A DNA stretch of 64,000 nucleotides from Henriciella algicola (GTDB taxonomy: Bacteria; Pseudomonadota; Alphaproteobacteria; Caulobacterales; Hyphomonadaceae): assembly GCF_003576245.1 (NCBI RefSeq), contig NZ_QWGA01000007.1, forward strand, positions 248,001 to 312,000, given 5' to 3'. The position numbers and the translations under genes were made by a program. Positions 57,176 to 64,000 of the stretch are shown here, in pieces (positions within the stretch are counted from its first letter, which is position 1; each line of letters opens with the position of its first letter). Below the pieces are notes generated by a model, which saw only the letters and a list, made by a program, of their open reading frames with translations, made no database searches and had not been told where the DNA came from.

Positions 57176-58602
57176 TGGTCGAACTCATAAATGGCCGCGA
57201 GATCGGCGGCACGCTTGAGGGCGCCCGCCTTGTGAACGGTTTCCTCAAACTCGTATTGTGGATCACTGTCGAGGACGACGCCGCCGCCTGCCTGGATGTG
57301 CAGCTGTCCGTCCTTGAGCACAGCTGTTCGCAGGGCGATGCAGGTGTCCATATCGCCATTCCAGCCGAAATAGCCAACGGCGCCGCCATATATGCCGCGT
57401 CGGGACGTCTCGAGTTGGTCAATGATCTGCATAGCGCGGATCTTCGGTGCGCCGGACACGGTGCCAGCAGGCAGGCCCGCCAGAAGCGCATCGACAGCAT
57501 CCAGGCCTTCGCGAAGGTTGCCTTCCACATGGCTGACGATGTGCATCACATGGCTGTAGCGCTCGACGATGAACTGCTCGCTCACCTCGACGCTTCCATA
57601 GGCGGCGACCCGGCCGACATCATTTCGCCCGAGATCGAGCAGCATGAGGTGTTCGGAACACTCTTTCTCGTCGGCGAGAAGGTCTGCAGCGCGGCGGGCA
57701 TCCTCAACAGGGTCGCCTGATCGTGGTCGCGTGCCTGCGATCGGGCGGATCGCGACCCGGCCGTCGCGCAGGCGCACGAGGATTTCAGGGCTGGAGCCGA
57801 CGAGGCGGACATCGCCCATATTCATATGGAACATGAAGGCCGACGGATTCAGCCTGCGAAGCCCCCGGTAAAGGCTGATCGACTGGCGCTTGAATGGCGC
57901 CGAGAAGCGCTGGCTGGGGACGATCTGAAACGTGTCGCCCGCACGGGAATACTCCACGGCCTCGCGCACCATCTCGAAGTAGCGTTCCTTGCTGGTGTTC
58001 GATGTGAACTCCAGCGCATCGGCTGACTGGTCCCGCGAAGAAATGGGCGTTGCCTTCTGCAGCTGCTGCTCGACACGGTCGAGAAGCGCGTTTGCGGCCG
58101 CCTCATTGCCCGGCGCATGGCGCCCGATAAGAACCAGTTCCTGATAGAGGTGGTCGAAAACGATCACGACGCCAGGGATGACCAGGACGCATTCGGCAAC
58201 CTTGAGATCGTCGCGCGCGGTGATCTCAACCGGTTCGACATACTGGATCATGTCATAGCCGATATAGCCGAATGCGCCCGAGGCCATTGGCGGCAGGCCC
58301 GGCTCGTCGGTTTCGGCTTTTGCCAGCTCAACGAAGTGGCGCAGCGCCTCAATCGGCTCCATGTCGAGGGTTTCAGGAGCGCTGAAATCGGCATCCGAGG
58401 AAAGCTCTGCCTTCCCATTCAGGATGCGGAACCATTTCAGGGGTTCGACACCTACGAAAGAGTAGCGGCCAAGGCGTTCGCCGCCATGGATTGATTCAAA
58501 CAGGAATGAACCAGCCTGGTCGGCGCCAAGCTTGAGCATGGCCGACACCGGCGTTTCGATATCGCCGATCCGCCGTCTTACAAGCAGCCTGTCCCGGCTC
58601 AT
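57172..58602 (-). CDS. trpE: Anthranilate synthase component I
   Basis: Converts chorismate and ammonia to anthranilate, the committed step. The 476 residues contain the feedback-site-like SFLFESIHGGERLGRYSFVG near 32-51 and the chorismate domain blocks FQIVPSQRFSA, AGTRPRSGDPVEDARRAADLLADEKECSEHLMLLDLGRNDVGRVA and PAGTVSGAPKIRAMQIID. The ATG overlaps the ppiD stop (ATGA). No leader peptide or attenuator is possible upstream because ppiD abuts, so regulation must act elsewhere, for instance by tryptophan feedback. Confidence 0.95.
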   Translation of the reverse strand: MSRDRLLVRRRIGDIETPVSAMLKLGADQAGSFLFESIHGGERLGRYSFVGVEPLKWFRILNGKAELSSDADFSAPETLDMEPIEALRHFVELAKAETDEPGLPPMASGAFGYIGYDMIQYVEPVEITARDDLKVAECVLVIPGVVIVFDHLYQELVLIGRHAPGNEAAANALLDRVEQQLQKATPISSRDQSADALEFTSNTSKERYFEMVREAVEYSRAGDTFQIVPSQRFSAPFKRQSISLYRGLRRLNPSAFMFHMNMGDVRLVGSSPEILVRLRDGRVAIRPIAGTRPRSGDPVEDARRAADLLADEKECSEHLMLLDLGRNDVGRVAAYGSVEVSEQFIVERYSHVMHIVSHVEGNLREGLDAVDALLAGLPAGTVSGAPKIRAMQIIDQLETSRRGIYGGAVGYFGWNGDMDTCIALRTAVLKDGQLHIQAGGGVVLDSDPQYEFEETVHKAGALKRAADLAAIYEFDQ

Positions 58603-60500
58603 GTGTCTGGATTGACCCGCGCCTTGTAGGAGGCAAGAGCGTTCTGGTTCACCTGCAGCTCTACATCATCCTGAATGCCGGCGATGAAGGCGCTGAAGAG
58701 GTCGTTGCCGATTGAATCGGTCAGCTCCTGCGAAGCGGTCATGGCAGCTTCATCGGAAGCAAGATCAACGCGGTCGATCTCTACCAGCTGGATCAATGCG
58801 ACGGTGTCGCCTGTGCTGAGCGGCGCATTCACGATATTGCCTTCCTCGCGCAGCGAGAAGACGGCACCGGCGAGTGCTGGTGGAATACCACTTTCGGGCG
58901 CTGGGTCGCGGGTGAAGAGAATGTCCGGCGCTGAAAGCTCTGCGCCGTATTCTGCTGCGGCCTCAGCAAAGGTGAGTTCGCCGTCCTCAACACGCTTCTT
59001 GATGTCATCGGCCGCCTCGCTAAGCGCAGTGGTACGGCGCTGGGCTTCGAGACCTGTGCGGAGGTCATCACGAATCTCATCAAGATCAGGCGTGAATGGC
59101 TCGATAATCTCGTCGACACGCACGATGAAGGCGCTCTCATCCTGCCCAAAGCGGGAGGTCTTGCCGCCCTCGGTAAGTTCAAACGCACGCTGGAGAATGG
59201 CCGGGTCTTGCTGCAGAGCGCTGAGTTGGCGACCGACGCGCGTTGCGCCGTTCCGCTCAACCGGAGCAAAGCTGAGAACAGGCGTTCCCATATCCCGGCC
59301 GATTTCTTCAAGGCTCGCACCCGTGCCGATCAAATTATCGAGACGTGTGATCGAGTCGTAGTAGAGACCGACCGCCTGCTCACGCGATAGCGTATCGACG
59401 ATTTCCTGACGCACGTCTTCAAAGGGCTCAACCTCGCCGGGCGTAATCTCCTGAAGACGCGCCACCGTATAGAAGCGACCAGACTCGAACGGGCCGAAAA
59501 TACCGCCAATCGACGCCGTTGGCGCGAAGAGCCGGTCCGCGAGAGACTGATTCGAAACCGAACTCTGAAGACCAGAACGCTCGCTAGATGAAACCAGGTT
59601 GGTGATCGTCGAAGGATCTGCGCCGCCTGCGATACGCCCGAGCTGGGCGCGCGCATCTTCTTCGCTAGCAAACACGAATTCGGTCCAGGTGCGGGTGTCC
59701 GGGCCGGCATATTCGCGGCTCTTCACGGACTCGTAATAGGCAACGAGCTCGTCTTCGGTAAATTCAGACTGGTTCAGGAAGTCGTCCACGCTGAGCTGCA
59801 GCAGACTGATGCGGCGACGCTGAGGGTTTTCCAGCTCATCGCGGCGCTCAGTGTAGAAGGCGGTCAGTTCCTCATCAGTGATCGGCTCTGGTTCTGGCAG
59901 ATCATTAAAGGTCAGGAAGAACCACTGCGCCTGGCGTTCTTCATTGGCATAGCCCGATTGAAGGCGAACAATCGCGTCAGGCGACTGCAGCGCCGCGCCA
60001 ACAGAACGGCGAATCCGGCTGATCGAGAGGTCGCGGCGAAGGAAGTTCTCAAAGCTGGCGGGGGTGAAGCCGCTCTGGTTCAGAAGACCGCGATAGAGTG
60101 CGGGATCAAAGGACCCGGTATCTGTCTGAAAGGCCTCGTCACTCCGGATGGTCTCAAGGACGGCTTCATTTGTGGCGCGGGCGCCAATGCGGTCAGCATA
60201 GGCGACGAGTGTTGTCTGAAAGAGCTCGCGCTGGAAAATCTGGTCGATAATGCCGCGCTCGGTCGCCTGCGCTTTGCTGATGGCGCGGCCGCGATCGTCG
60301 GTAGCCGTGCGCAGCTGGCGTTCAACTTCCTGGTCGAACTGGGCTTCTGTCAGCTCGACGTCGCCCGCTGATGCGAGGTTGTTGCCGATGCCGCCCGAAA
60401 AGACGTCCGTCACGCCCCATGCGCCCATTGCGACGATGATGAGAATGAAGAGAAGCCCCGCCAGTTTGGTGCGGAGCATGTTGCGGATCATGGACAGCAT
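58599..60500 (-). CDS. ppiD: PpiD/SurA-like membrane-anchored peptidylprolyl isomerase
   Basis: The predicted product is 633 residues with one N-terminal membrane helix (KLAGLLFILIIVAMGAWGVTDVF, about 12-34), then a large periplasmic part: a SurA_N-like helical chaperone domain (VERQLRTATDDRGRAISKAQATERGIIDQIFQRELF) and a PPIC-type region (about 250-380) in which the parvulin pattern is weakly conserved. PpiD assists folding of secreted proteins at the Sec exit. The ATG at 60500 is chosen (GAGG about ten bases upstream); the 214 extra codons of the longer frame lie antisense to tpiA. It is first in the trp-containing operon. Confidence 0.88.
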   Translation of the reverse strand: MLSMIRNMLRTKLAGLLFILIIVAMGAWGVTDVFSGGIGNNLASAGDVELTEAQFDQEVERQLRTATDDRGRAISKAQATERGIIDQIFQRELFQTTLVAYADRIGARATNEAVLETIRSDEAFQTDTGSFDPALYRGLLNQSGFTPASFENFLRRDLSISRIRRSVGAALQSPDAIVRLQSGYANEERQAQWFFLTFNDLPEPEPITDEELTAFYTERRDELENPQRRRISLLQLSVDDFLNQSEFTEDELVAYYESVKSREYAGPDTRTWTEFVFASEEDARAQLGRIAGGADPSTITNLVSSSERSGLQSSVSNQSLADRLFAPTASIGGIFGPFESGRFYTVARLQEITPGEVEPFEDVRQEIVDTLSREQAVGLYYDSITRLDNLIGTGASLEEIGRDMGTPVLSFAPVERNGATRVGRQLSALQQDPAILQRAFELTEGGKTSRFGQDESAFIVRVDEIIEPFTPDLDEIRDDLRTGLEAQRRTTALSEAADDIKKRVEDGELTFAEAAAEYGAELSAPDILFTRDPAPESGIPPALAGAVFSLREEGNIVNAPLSTGDTVALIQLVEIDRVDLASDEAAMTASQELTDSIGNDLFSAFIAGIQDDVELQVNQNALASYKARVNPDT

Positions 60501-60524
60501 ATGCCGATAGCCTCGCCTATTACC

Positions 60525-60553
60525 TTGTAAGCTGCTGAAGTGCTTGCTAGGCG
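60525..60553 (+). promoter_or_regulatory. Predicted tpiA promoter
   Basis: TTGTAA (60525-60530) and TAGGCG (60548-60553) with a 17-bp spacer lie in the 87-bp divergent gap between ppiD and tpiA. The -10 match is weak. The region is bracketed by an 8-bp inverted repeat (CTCGCCTA 60512-60519, TAGGCGAG 60548-60555). Confidence 0.35.
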
Positions 60554-60587
60554 AGCGCGCTGGGAGTTGCAAGAGATGGAGAGCGGC

Positions 60588-61343
60588 ATGGTCAGGCCCT
60601 TGATTGCGGGTAACTGGAAAATGAATGGCCTGTCTGGTGACAGGGAGATCATTTCGCAGATTGCGAAGGGACTGGAAGCGCTGGAAGACGTGGCTGATTG
60701 CCTTATCTGCCCTCCGGCAACGCTGATCTCGAAATCCGCTGATGCGGCATCTGGCACGCGCCTCAAGGTCGGCGCGCAGGATTGCCATACAGCCGTGTCT
60801 GGTGCGCACACCGGCGACATCTCTGCAGAAATGATCGCCGATCTCGGTGCGACCCACATCATCGTAGGGCATTCGGAACGCCGGGCTGATCATGGCGAAA
60901 GCAATGAAATTGTCGCTGCAAAGGCCGAAGCGGTGTTTCGCGCAGGGCTCGTACCGATCATCTGTATTGGCGAAACGCTGGGCGAGCGCGAAGCGGGAAA
61001 GACAATTGAAGTCGTCTCGTCGCAACTGGCCGGGTCGATACCGGCAAGTGCTTTCGGGAAAACGTTCGTTGTCGCCTATGAGCCTGTCTGGGCCATCGGC
61101 ACCGGCAAGGTCGCTTCGGTCGAGCAGGTCGAAGAAGTGCACAACAAGATTCGCGAAATCCTTGGCGAGCGTTTCCCGGGGCAGGCCGATGAGACGCCAA
61201 TCCTCTATGGTGGCTCCATGAAACCGGGCAATGCGGGTGAACTTCTGGCCGTTGGCAACGTCGATGGTGGCCTCATTGGTGGCGCAAGCTTGAAAGCGGA
61301 TGACTTTCTGGCCATCTACGCCGCTTGTATCAGCGCAAAGTGA
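60588..61343 (+). CDS. tpiA: Triose-phosphate isomerase
   Basis: Interconverts dihydroxyacetone phosphate and glyceraldehyde-3-phosphate. The 251 residues have [11 protein letters not shown] (Lys11), IIVGHSERR (catalytic His) and [18 protein letters not shown] (catalytic Glu), then [19 protein letters not shown] 60588 is chosen because the protein then begins exactly as in the family and GGAGAG lies about five bases upstream; ATG 60576 and a start at 60540 are alternatives. Confidence 0.95.
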   Translation: MVRPLIAGNWKMNGLSGDREIISQIAKGLEALEDVADCLICPPATLISKSADAASGTRLKVGAQDCHTAVSGAHTGDISAEMIADLGATHIIVGHSERRADHGESNEIVAAKAEAVFRAGLVPIICIGETLGEREAGKTIEVVSSQLAGSIPASAFGKTFVVAYEPVWAIGTGKVASVEQVEEVHNKIREILGERFPGQADETPILYGGSMKPGNAGELLAVGNVDGGLIGGASLKADDFLAIYAACISAK

Positions 61344-61410
61344 TCTTCAGGGCTTGGCCTTGGTGACTGAAAAGCCTATCCCGCGCGATTGAGATATTCA
61401 GGGACGATCC

Positions 61411-61914
61411 ATGACCGTTATTCTCGTCATTCACATCCTCGCCAGCCTTGTTCTGGTTGGCGTGGTTCTCATGCAGAAATCTGAGGGCGGTGCTCTTGGC
61501 GTTGGCGGCGGCGGTGGCGGCGGCGGGCTCATGTCCGGTCGCGGTGCAGCTGGCGCGCTGGTGAGAACGACGATTATCTTCGGTGCGATCTTCTTCATCA
61601 CCAGCCTCGTGCTGACCACGATCACGACGCGGCACCTTGGTGACGACCGCACTGACGTTGAGCGCGCACTGGATGAAGAGTTTGGCGGCTCTGGAGCCGG
61701 TGGCTTCGATCTAGAAGACACGAGCTCCCCGCTTCTGGATGACGACCCGGTATCCCTGCCTTCGCAGCAGGACACAGGTCCGGTCCTTACAGAGCCGGAG
61801 CAGGATACGAGCGATCCACTTGCGGCTGATGTGCCTGCCGACACGACGGGTGACACGAGCGGCGAGGAAACAGAACAGGGCGATGATACGGCAGACGCGC
61901 CGACGCAGCCCTAA
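61411..61914 (+). CDS. secG: Preprotein translocase subunit SecG
   Basis: Small auxiliary subunit of SecYEG. Of 167 residues, the first 75 are the SecG core: helix one VILVIHILASLVLVGVVLMQ, the glycine-rich loop GGALGVGGGGGGGGLMSGRG with eight consecutive glycines, and helix two TTIIFGAIFFITSLVLTTI. The remaining 90 residues form an acidic, Asp/Glu/Thr-rich tail without predicted structure; long acidic tails on SecG occur in some alphaproteobacteria, from memory. It lies between tpiA and pyrG, a familiar order. Confidence 0.93.
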   Translation: MTVILVIHILASLVLVGVVLMQKSEGGALGVGGGGGGGGLMSGRGAAGALVRTTIIFGAIFFITSLVLTTITTRHLGDDRTDVERALDEEFGGSGAGGFDLEDTSSPLLDDDPVSLPSQQDTGPVLTEPEQDTSDPLAADVPADTTGDTSGEETEQGDDTADAPTQP

Positions 61915-61924
61915 CTCATAGCAA

Positions 61925-61950
61925 CGGCATTGCGCGTGTGCGCAATGCCG
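61925..61950 (+). terminator. Strong hairpin between secG and pyrG, possible terminator
   Basis: CGGCATTGCGC (61925-61935) and GCGCAATGCCG (61940-61950) form a perfect 11-bp stem with loop GTGT. No T-run follows (CGAATCGGG), so it may be a factor-dependent terminator, an mRNA-stabilising structure or a pyrG leader element. Confidence 0.5.
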
Positions 61951-61973
61951 CGAATCGGGCAAACTGACTTCCC

Positions 61974-63608
61974 ATGATCCGCTACATTTTCATCACAGGC
62001 GGCGTGGTCTCCTCGCTGGGTAAAGGTATTGCTTCTGCGGCCATGGGTTCGCTGCTGCAGGCGCGTGGCTACAAGGTGAGGCTGCGCAAGCTCGACCCCT
62101 ATCTGAACGTTGATCCCGGCACGATGTCGCCGCGCCAGCACGGCGAAGTCTTTGTGACCGATGATGGCGCCGAAACTGATCTCGACCTTGGGCACTATGA
62201 GCGCTTCACGGGCGTGTCGGCGCGCCAGTCAGACAACATCACCACTGGCCGCATCTATCAGTCGATCATCGAGAAGGAGCGCCGCGGCGATTTTCTCGGT
62301 GCGACGATCCAGGTCATTCCGCACGTCACGGACGCCATCAAGGATTTCATCCTGTCTGATCCGGGCGACGACGTGGATTTCGTGCTCTGTGAAATTGGCG
62401 GCACGGTCGGCGACATTGAGGGCCTGCCCTTCTTCGAGGCGATCCGCCAGGTCGGCCAGGAGCTTGGGCCTGAGCGCACCTGCTTTATCCATCTGACACT
62501 GCTGCCATACATTCCGGCCGCGGGTGAGATGAAGACCAAGCCGACGCAACACTCCGTCAAGGAGCTTCGCTCCATCGGTATCCAGCCGCAGATCCTGCTG
62601 TGCCGCTGTGACCGGCCGATCCCTGAGAATGAGAAGGGCAAGATTGCGAGCTTCTGTAATGTGCGCCCATCAAGCGTCATCGAAGCCCGCGACGTTGGCC
62701 ATATCTATGATGTGCCGGCGGCGTATCATGCTGAAGGCCTCGATACCGAAGTTCTCTGGCACTTCCGAATCAATGACGCGCCGCTGCCTGACCTGACCCG
62801 TTGGAACGGCATCGCTGATACGATCCACAATCCAGACGGCGAAGTCTGCATTGGTCTGGTCGGCAAATACACCGATGTGCCTGACGCCTATAAGTCAGTC
62901 TCCGAAGCGCTGGTCCATGGCGGCCTGGCCAACAAGGTTCGCGTTCAGGTCCGGATGATCGATTCCGAACAGTTCGATGATGAGCATCATCCGCTCGATA
63001 TTCTCGACGGTGTGCACGGCGTCCTCCTGCCGGGCGGGTTCGGCGAGCGCGGCGCGCACGGCAAGATGAGAGCCGCGCAGTTCGCCCGCGAGAAGAACAT
63101 TCCATGCTTTGGTATCTGCTACGGGATGCAGCTTTCCGTCGTCGAGGCGGCTCGCAACCTCGCCGACATCAAGAATGCCTCGACCACGGAGTTTGGTCCG
63201 ACCGATGAACCGGTGGTGGGCCTCATCGAAGAGTGGACCAAGGGCAACCAGAAGATCACGCGGGACGAAAGCACAGACAAGGGCGGCACGATGCGTCTTG
63301 GCGCCTATCCCGCGCTTCTCGAGCCGGGCTCCAAGGTTGCGGAAATCTATGGCACGACCGAGATTTCAGAGCGCCACCGTCACCGTTATGAAGTCAACCG
63401 GTCCTATATCGAGCGCATGAAGGGGACAGGCGTGCGGTTCTCCGGCATGTCGCCGGACGGTCTCCTCCCGGAGATTATCGAGCTGGACGATCATCCGTGG
63501 TTTATCGGCGTGCAGTTCCACCCCGAGCTGAAGTCCCGGCCATTCGAACCACACCCGCTTTTTGCGAGTTTCATTGAAGCAGCCAAAGTGCAGTCACGTC
63601 TCGTCTGA
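61974..63608 (+). CDS. pyrG: CTP synthase
   Basis: Aminates UTP to CTP using glutamine. The 544 residues begin [35 protein letters not shown] with the synthetase P-loop-like motif, continue with [38 protein letters not shown], and finish with the glutamine amidotransferase domain ([15 protein letters not shown] with the catalytic Cys; [10 protein letters not shown] with the His/Glu pair). Length is normal. No Shine-Dalgarno is clear before the ATG. Confidence 0.97.
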   Translation: MIRYIFITGGVVSSLGKGIASAAMGSLLQARGYKVRLRKLDPYLNVDPGTMSPRQHGEVFVTDDGAETDLDLGHYERFTGVSARQSDNITTGRIYQSIIEKERRGDFLGATIQVIPHVTDAIKDFILSDPGDDVDFVLCEIGGTVGDIEGLPFFEAIRQVGQELGPERTCFIHLTLLPYIPAAGEMKTKPTQHSVKELRSIGIQPQILLCRCDRPIPENEKGKIASFCNVRPSSVIEARDVGHIYDVPAAYHAEGLDTEVLWHFRINDAPLPDLTRWNGIADTIHNPDGEVCIGLVGKYTDVPDAYKSVSEALVHGGLANKVRVQVRMIDSEQFDDEHHPLDILDGVHGVLLPGGFGERGAHGKMRAAQFAREKNIPCFGICYGMQLSVVEAARNLADIKNASTTEFGPTDEPVVGLIEEWTKGNQKITRDESTDKGGTMRLGAYPALLEPGSKVAEIYGTTEISERHRHRYEVNRSYIERMKGTGVRFSGMSPDGLLPEIIELDDHPWFIGVQFHPELKSRPFEPHPLFASFIEAAKVQSRLV

Positions 63609-63612
63609 CGGG

Positions 63613-63641
63613 TTGCAATTGGCGAGTCGCGCGGATATACG
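63613..63641 (+). promoter_or_regulatory. Predicted rpmF promoter
   Basis: TTGCAA (63613-63618), a 17-bp spacer and TATACG (63636-63641) lie between pyrG and rpmF, giving a leader of about 45 bases. The ten bases TTGCAATTGG equal those at the rpsB promoter. Confidence 0.6.
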
Positions 63642-63694
63642 CGCGGTTTGATTTTCACGTAGTGTTCCCACTACACACAAACTGGAACGACAAC

Positions 63695-63874
63695 ATGGCA
63701 GTCCCTAAGCGAAAAACGACGCCGTCCAAGCGCAACATGCGCCGCGCCCACGACCGTCTGTCCACCCCGACCTTCATCGAAGACGCGGATTCCGGCGAGC
63801 TTCGCCGTCCGCACCACATCGATCTGAAGACCGGTGTGTATCGTGGTCGCCAGATCCTTGAGCCTAAGGACTAA
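63695..63874 (+). CDS. rpmF: 50S ribosomal protein L32
   Basis: Small basic large-subunit protein, 59 residues: [22 protein letters not shown] is diagnostic. The C-terminal half lacks the four zinc-binding cysteines seen in some bacterial L32 proteins, the zinc-free type. The ATG at 63695 is used; a frame from 63662 adds an unlikely N-terminus. In many bacteria rpmF precedes plsX, which fits the short start seen at the window edge. Confidence 0.96.
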   Translation: MAVPKRKTTPSKRNMRRAHDRLSTPTFIEDADSGELRRPHHIDLKTGVYRGRQILEPKD

Positions 63875-63922
63875 CGCCACGCGCAGTCTTGCGCTGCGAG
63901 GTGACACAAAGTAACCGACATG

Positions 63923-63946
63923 ACGCCCCTGGGAGACCGGGGGCGT
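63923..63946 (+). terminator. GC-rich hairpin after rpmF
   Basis: ACGCCCC (63923-63929) pairs with GGGGCGT (63940-63946) across a 10-base loop; TGTCATAT follows, which is a poor T-tract. It is a possible terminator or processing hairpin between rpmF and the next gene. Confidence 0.45.
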
Positions 63947-63986
63947 TGTCATATCTGCTGAAGACGAAAAAAGAGAGTGCGCCCCA

Positions 63987-64000
63987 ATGAGCGAAATCGT
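63987..64000 (+). CDS. Start of a gene cut by the window end, probably plsX
   Basis: An ATG at 63987 begins MSEI before the window ends; AGAGAG lies about nine bases upstream. The common rpmF-plsX order suggests phosphate acyltransferase PlsX, which starts phospholipid synthesis, but four codons cannot confirm this. Confidence 0.4.

Noticed and set aside
58599-58650. Tryptophan attenuator before trpE
   Set aside because: trpE overlaps the ppiD stop, leaving no leader; no Trp-rich short peptide is present.
60501-61142. N-terminal extension of ppiD by 214 residues
   Set aside because: The extension lies antisense to tpiA and precedes the membrane anchor that must be N-terminal.

Overview
The window is chromosomal core DNA of an alphaproteobacterium, most likely of the Hyphomonadaceae/Caulobacterales group. 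The evidence is gene order recalled from that class (glpX-recJ; nuoA-N followed by birA-coaX-rnj-mce-DUF1467-proS-lolC-lolD-dnaE; rpsB-tsf-pyrH-frr-uppS-cdsA-dxr-rseP-bamA-skp-lpxD-lpxA-lpxI-lpxB; trp genes beside lexA-comEC-gltX-gltA), a GTTC-N7-GTTC SOS box, an NDUFS4-like complex I subunit and a short ProRS. No species can be named from sequence alone. There is no rRNA, CRISPR array, insertion sequence or prophage.

Layout. 1-6253: end of glpX, recJ, then four tRNA genes (Glu, Pro, Arg, Phe) interleaved with a double cold-shock protein, a DUF192 protein, a thioesterase, an NDUFS4-like complex I subunit and a PLP-dependent lyase. 6254-7908: the only accessory-looking stretch, with a block of palindromic repeats, two unrecognised minus-strand genes (one apparently a lipoprotein gene with a disrupted signal peptide) and a leader with three hairpins. 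7909-23140: a complete 14-subunit complex I operon with one extra membrane-protein gene between nuoF and nuoG. 23137-33883: tightly packed plus-strand genes for biotin ligase, pantothenate kinase, RNase J, methylmalonyl-CoA epimerase, ProRS, the Lol lipoprotein exporter and DNA polymerase III alpha. 34023-48224: translation factors, then isoprenoid, phospholipid and outer-membrane/lipid A biogenesis genes. 48221-60500: mostly minus strand, with gltX-gltA, lexA and a ppiD-trpE-trpG-hydrolase-trpD-trpC operon; comEC runs on the plus strand between gltX and lexA. 60588-end: tpiA, secG, pyrG, rpmF and the first codons of a probable plsX.

Genes in the large blocks are packed with start/stop overlaps (ATGA, TGATG, TAATG, TTGA), implying long transcripts and translational coupling. 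Functionally the window covers respiration, tryptophan synthesis, translation and envelope construction: lipid A steps LpxD, LpxA, LpxI and LpxB, BamA with a Skp-type chaperone and PpiD for outer-membrane proteins, RseP and LolCD for envelope stress and lipoproteins.

No obvious new multi-gene system is present. The observations most worth checking are two families of short hairpins with covarying stems at 6368-6661, an apparent one-base frameshift at the start of comEC, a broken-looking lipoprotein gene upstream of the nuo operon, the nuoA leader hairpins, two convergent gene pairs that share a CTAG as overlapping stop codons, the absence of fabZ, moaC and moeA from their usual neighbourhoods, a hydrolase embedded in the trp operon, and a variant PRPP loop in TrpD.
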